DNA of 64,000 nt from Cohnella fermenti (GTDB taxonomy: Bacteria > Bacillota > Bacilli > Paenibacillales > Paenibacillaceae). Location: positions 62,001 through 126,000 of the forward strand of contig NZ_SSOB01000013.1 of the NCBI RefSeq assembly GCF_004801405.1. The letters run 5' to 3'. The position numbers and the translations under genes were made by a program. This document shows positions 62,266 through 64,000 of this stretch, in pieces. The notes under the pieces were generated by a model. The model was not told the DNA's origin, searched no databases, and was given only the letters and a program-made list of their open reading frames with translations. Within the stretch, counting starts at the first letter, position 1. Each line of letters begins with the position of its first letter.

Positions 62266-63759
62266 TTATCGGCAGCTATTAGGCGGCCGCTCGCCCTCTT
62301 CGCCCGACAGCCCTCTCAAGAACTCGCCAACCCGCTCCCGATGAGCCTGCCTGAGAGTATAATGGTCCGCCAGCCGCGCCGCCACCCGCGTCGAATCGCC
62401 GAAGAAGAAGCGTTCGTACAGCGTCTGCCGTCCGCCGAACGAGCTGGCTGCGATCTCCCAGGCGAGGCGCAGCAAGGCGGTTTTGCTGCGGGCGTCGAGC
62501 CGGCCCGACTTCAGGTACGTCTCAAGCGCAGGGCCGTTCTCCGACGCGAAGTCCCGCTCCGTCGGCAGCATGATCAGCCCCCCGGCCCCGATCAATTGGA
62601 GAATGTCCACCATCCGCGGATAGAGTCGGGGATAGAGCAGATTGGCGGCGTACAGAATGTCCGGATTCGGGAGCATCGAGCCGAACCGATCCTTCTTCGC
62701 CGTCGCCTCCGAGGCGAGCAGCATCGACCGCAGCGTCTCTGCGGCCGCCATCAGCTCCGCCGACTTCTCCACCACATGCGAATACGCGCCAAGCCCCATC
62801 GTCTCGACCAGACTGTCCGCCAGCCCGCTCAGAAACTCTGTTTTGGCCAGAATTCGGCACAGAATCTGGTGGGAAGCGTGCGTGTGGAACCGGCTCAGCT
62901 CCATCCAGCGGTTAACCATGAACGGATCTCCGCACAGGAAGACGCGATTCGCAGGCACAAGCACTTGGTCGAAAATAACCAGAGAGTCCATCTCATCCAG
63001 CGAGGAGCCGAGGGGGTGTTCGCCGGCGGAATCGGATGATGCCCAGTTGTCCCGGCAGACGAAGCGCATGCCTTCAAGATTGTTCGGAACGGCGAAGACG
63101 AAGGCGTACGGGTTCTCCGTCGCGGACAAGTGAGGCAGCGGCACCGGGAACACAAGAATCTCCTCCGCCGTCGCCCCCTGCGTCGTCAGATAGAACGCCC
63201 CGCTTACGACAATCCCTTCCGCCGTGCGCCGGACGACGTGCGCGGCCGCGGGAACCTCCAGCGATTGCAGGAACGACGATATTCTCGCGGACGGAGGCTG
63301 AATGAACGCATGGGACAGCGTGATGTCGTTGTCCATGCAATAGCGGTAATAGCTCAGGGCGTTGTCCGCGTATTCGGGGTATTCCTTGGCGAACAGGCGG
63401 GCAGACACGCCGAAGGCCATAACCGCCGTGTTCATGTAGTCGGGCGAGCGCCCCAGGAACCCGTGATGCCGCTCGGCCCAGAGCCGCATCATCTCCCTCC
63501 GGCGGGCCAGATCGCGCTTCGTTCGAGGCTGCAAGTACGACAGCCCGGTCCGTTCTCCCGACTCCGGCCGCAGGAACGTCATCCGCTCCCGCAGCTTCTC
63601 CTCGTGCTGCATATCGTACAAGGCGGCCTGCGTCCGCATCAGCCCGCCGAACGCCGGGTGCGCCGACAGCTTCCCCGTCAGCCGCTCTCCGCGCAGCCAT
63701 ACGTCCGGCTTCGCCTCGTCGACGCGCGCGGCATATTGCTCCCCGTTCTTGATTCCCAC
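62266..63759 (-). CDS. 4-hydroxyphenylacetate 3-monooxygenase family, oxygenase component (HpaB/YoaI-like)
   Basis: 497 residues from GTG 63759 with AAGGGG ~8 bases upstream. FADH2-dependent flavin monooxygenase fold: LHAFIQPP-type region (TLSHAFIQPPSARISS), RRTAEGIVVSGAFYLTTQGATAEEILVF, PLGSSLDEMDSLVIFDQVLVPANRVF, and LIGAGGLIMLPTERDF. Partner reductase HpaC is not visible. Being next to a Phe-controlled aminotransferase suggests aromatic amino acid breakdown, though each has its own promoter. Confidence 0.88.
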   Translation of the reverse strand: MGIKNGEQYAARVDEAKPDVWLRGERLTGKLSAHPAFGGLMRTQAALYDMQHEEKLRERMTFLRPESGERTGLSYLQPRTKRDLARRREMMRLWAERHHGFLGRSPDYMNTAVMAFGVSARLFAKEYPEYADNALSYYRYCMDNDITLSHAFIQPPSARISSFLQSLEVPAAAHVVRRTAEGIVVSGAFYLTTQGATAEEILVFPVPLPHLSATENPYAFVFAVPNNLEGMRFVCRDNWASSDSAGEHPLGSSLDEMDSLVIFDQVLVPANRVFLCGDPFMVNRWMELSRFHTHASHQILCRILAKTEFLSGLADSLVETMGLGAYSHVVEKSAELMAAAETLRSMLLASEATAKKDRFGSMLPNPDILYAANLLYPRLYPRMVDILQLIGAGGLIMLPTERDFASENGPALETYLKSGRLDARSKTALLRLAWEIAASSFGGRQTLYERFFFGDSTRVAARLADHYTLRQAHRERVGEFLRGLSGEEGERPPNSCR

Positions 63760-63839
63760 CTCGGTATCCCCTTCCCGTTCGCCGCCTATTTTCCACCCAT
63801 AGTGTATGTTCGGCTCCCGATCCGCGAATCCCCGCCCGA

Positions 63840-63889
63840 CAAAAAAACCAGGGCATCCGCAAAGGCGAACCCGCCTCGCGAATACCCTG
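63840..63889 (-). terminator. Terminator after the ArsR-type gene
   Basis: CAGGGTATTCGCGAGGCGGG pairs with CGCCTTTGCGGATGCCCTGG on the minus strand, with internal mismatches, followed by seven T. Confidence 0.8.
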
Positions 63890-63904
63890 ATGAATGCCGT
63901 GATC

Positions 63905-64000
63905 TCACTTGTGCTTCAGATGCTGCAGCGTCACGTGGAAAATCTGCTCGATATGCGAATCGTCGAGCGAATAATAGACCGTCTTGCCGACCTTGCGCCG
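63905..64000 (-). CDS. ArsR/SmtB-family regulator, C-terminal fragment (5' end outside window)
   Basis: Last 31 residues and stop of a protein whose visible part, RRKVGKTVYYSLDDSH then IEQIFHVTLQHLKHK, matches the wing and last helix of ArsR-type metal-sensing repressors (the D-x-H-x6-H-like spacing of the alpha-5 helix suggests a CzrA-type sensor). The rest lies beyond the right edge. Confidence 0.75.
   Translation of the reverse strand, partial: RRKVGKTVYYSLDDSHIEQIFHVTLQHLKHK

Noticed and set aside
1..64000. tRNA, rRNA, insertion sequence or prophage
   Set aside because: Scanned for transposase or integrase motifs, rRNA-like stretches and CCA-ended tRNA cloverleafs by eye; none found. 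Small degenerate copies could still be missed.

Overview
The window looks like chromosome from a high-GC, endospore-forming member of the Paenibacillaceae (Paenibacillus/Cohnella type). Evidence: strong AGGAGG-type ribosome sites, many GTG/TTG starts, a Ger-type germinant receptor operon, S-layer-homology (SLH) surface proteins, a T-box leader, a cobalamin riboswitch, and Bacillus-like genes (panB, rnz, greA, ppaC, YvgK-type regulator). No rRNA, tRNA, phage, insertion sequence or cas gene was seen. Both ends cut genes: a 2-oxoacid:ferredoxin oxidoreductase at the left and an ArsR-type regulator at the right.

Layout. 0-3 kb: ferredoxin-dependent 2-oxoacid oxidoreductase made of two fused polypeptides. 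3-6 kb: a coupled operon (PhnC-like ATPase, GNAT, MOSC, SDR) divergent from a small gene whose promoter carries SOS-like boxes. 6-11.3 kb: HAD hydrolase, small genes, panB and selD-mnmH (tRNA 2-selenouridine). 12-19.9 kb: a six-gene operon behind a cobalamin riboswitch, encoding an ECF transporter plus SLH-anchored or exported proteins with a terpenoid-cyclase-like toroid and DUF4430 domains, the two folds of animal intrinsic factor/transcobalamin. 20-24 kb: CNNM/CorC protein, modAB without modC, and a divergent HTH-PBP regulator. 24-31 kb: methyltransferase-TPR pair, ctaB, DHHW protein, rnz, glsA. 31-36 kb: UbiD-family decarboxylase, sulfotransferase, YebC-family protein, epimerase. 36.5-41 kb: small spore-coat-like protein and a GerB-GerA-GerC operon. 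41-44 kb: greA, then an AT-richer insert with a frameshifted alpha/beta hydrolase and its TetR neighbour. 44-52 kb: SNF2 helicase, beta-propeller protein, hydrolase, DapA paralogue, glutathione peroxidase. 52-60 kb: a structured intergenic region, ppaC, small zinc protein, D-Ala-D-Ala carboxypeptidase, polysaccharide deacetylase, MFS transporter and trhO. 60-64 kb: repeat array, T-box-controlled aminotransferase and an HpaB-family monooxygenase.

Two things stand out. First, the riboswitch operon reads as a surface-anchored, split intrinsic-factor-like cobalamin capture system feeding an ECF importer. Second, four intergenic arrays (11.6, 24.1, 34.1 and 60.0 kb) contain short palindromes with an A/T-tract core repeated every 50-52 bp, about five helical turns. 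Two arrays are collinear copies in opposite orientation, and their palindrome arms change in a compensatory way. I know of no named element with this design.

All calls come from reading the sequence alone. No database search or folding program was run, so substrate assignments and regulatory sites are inferences unless stated.
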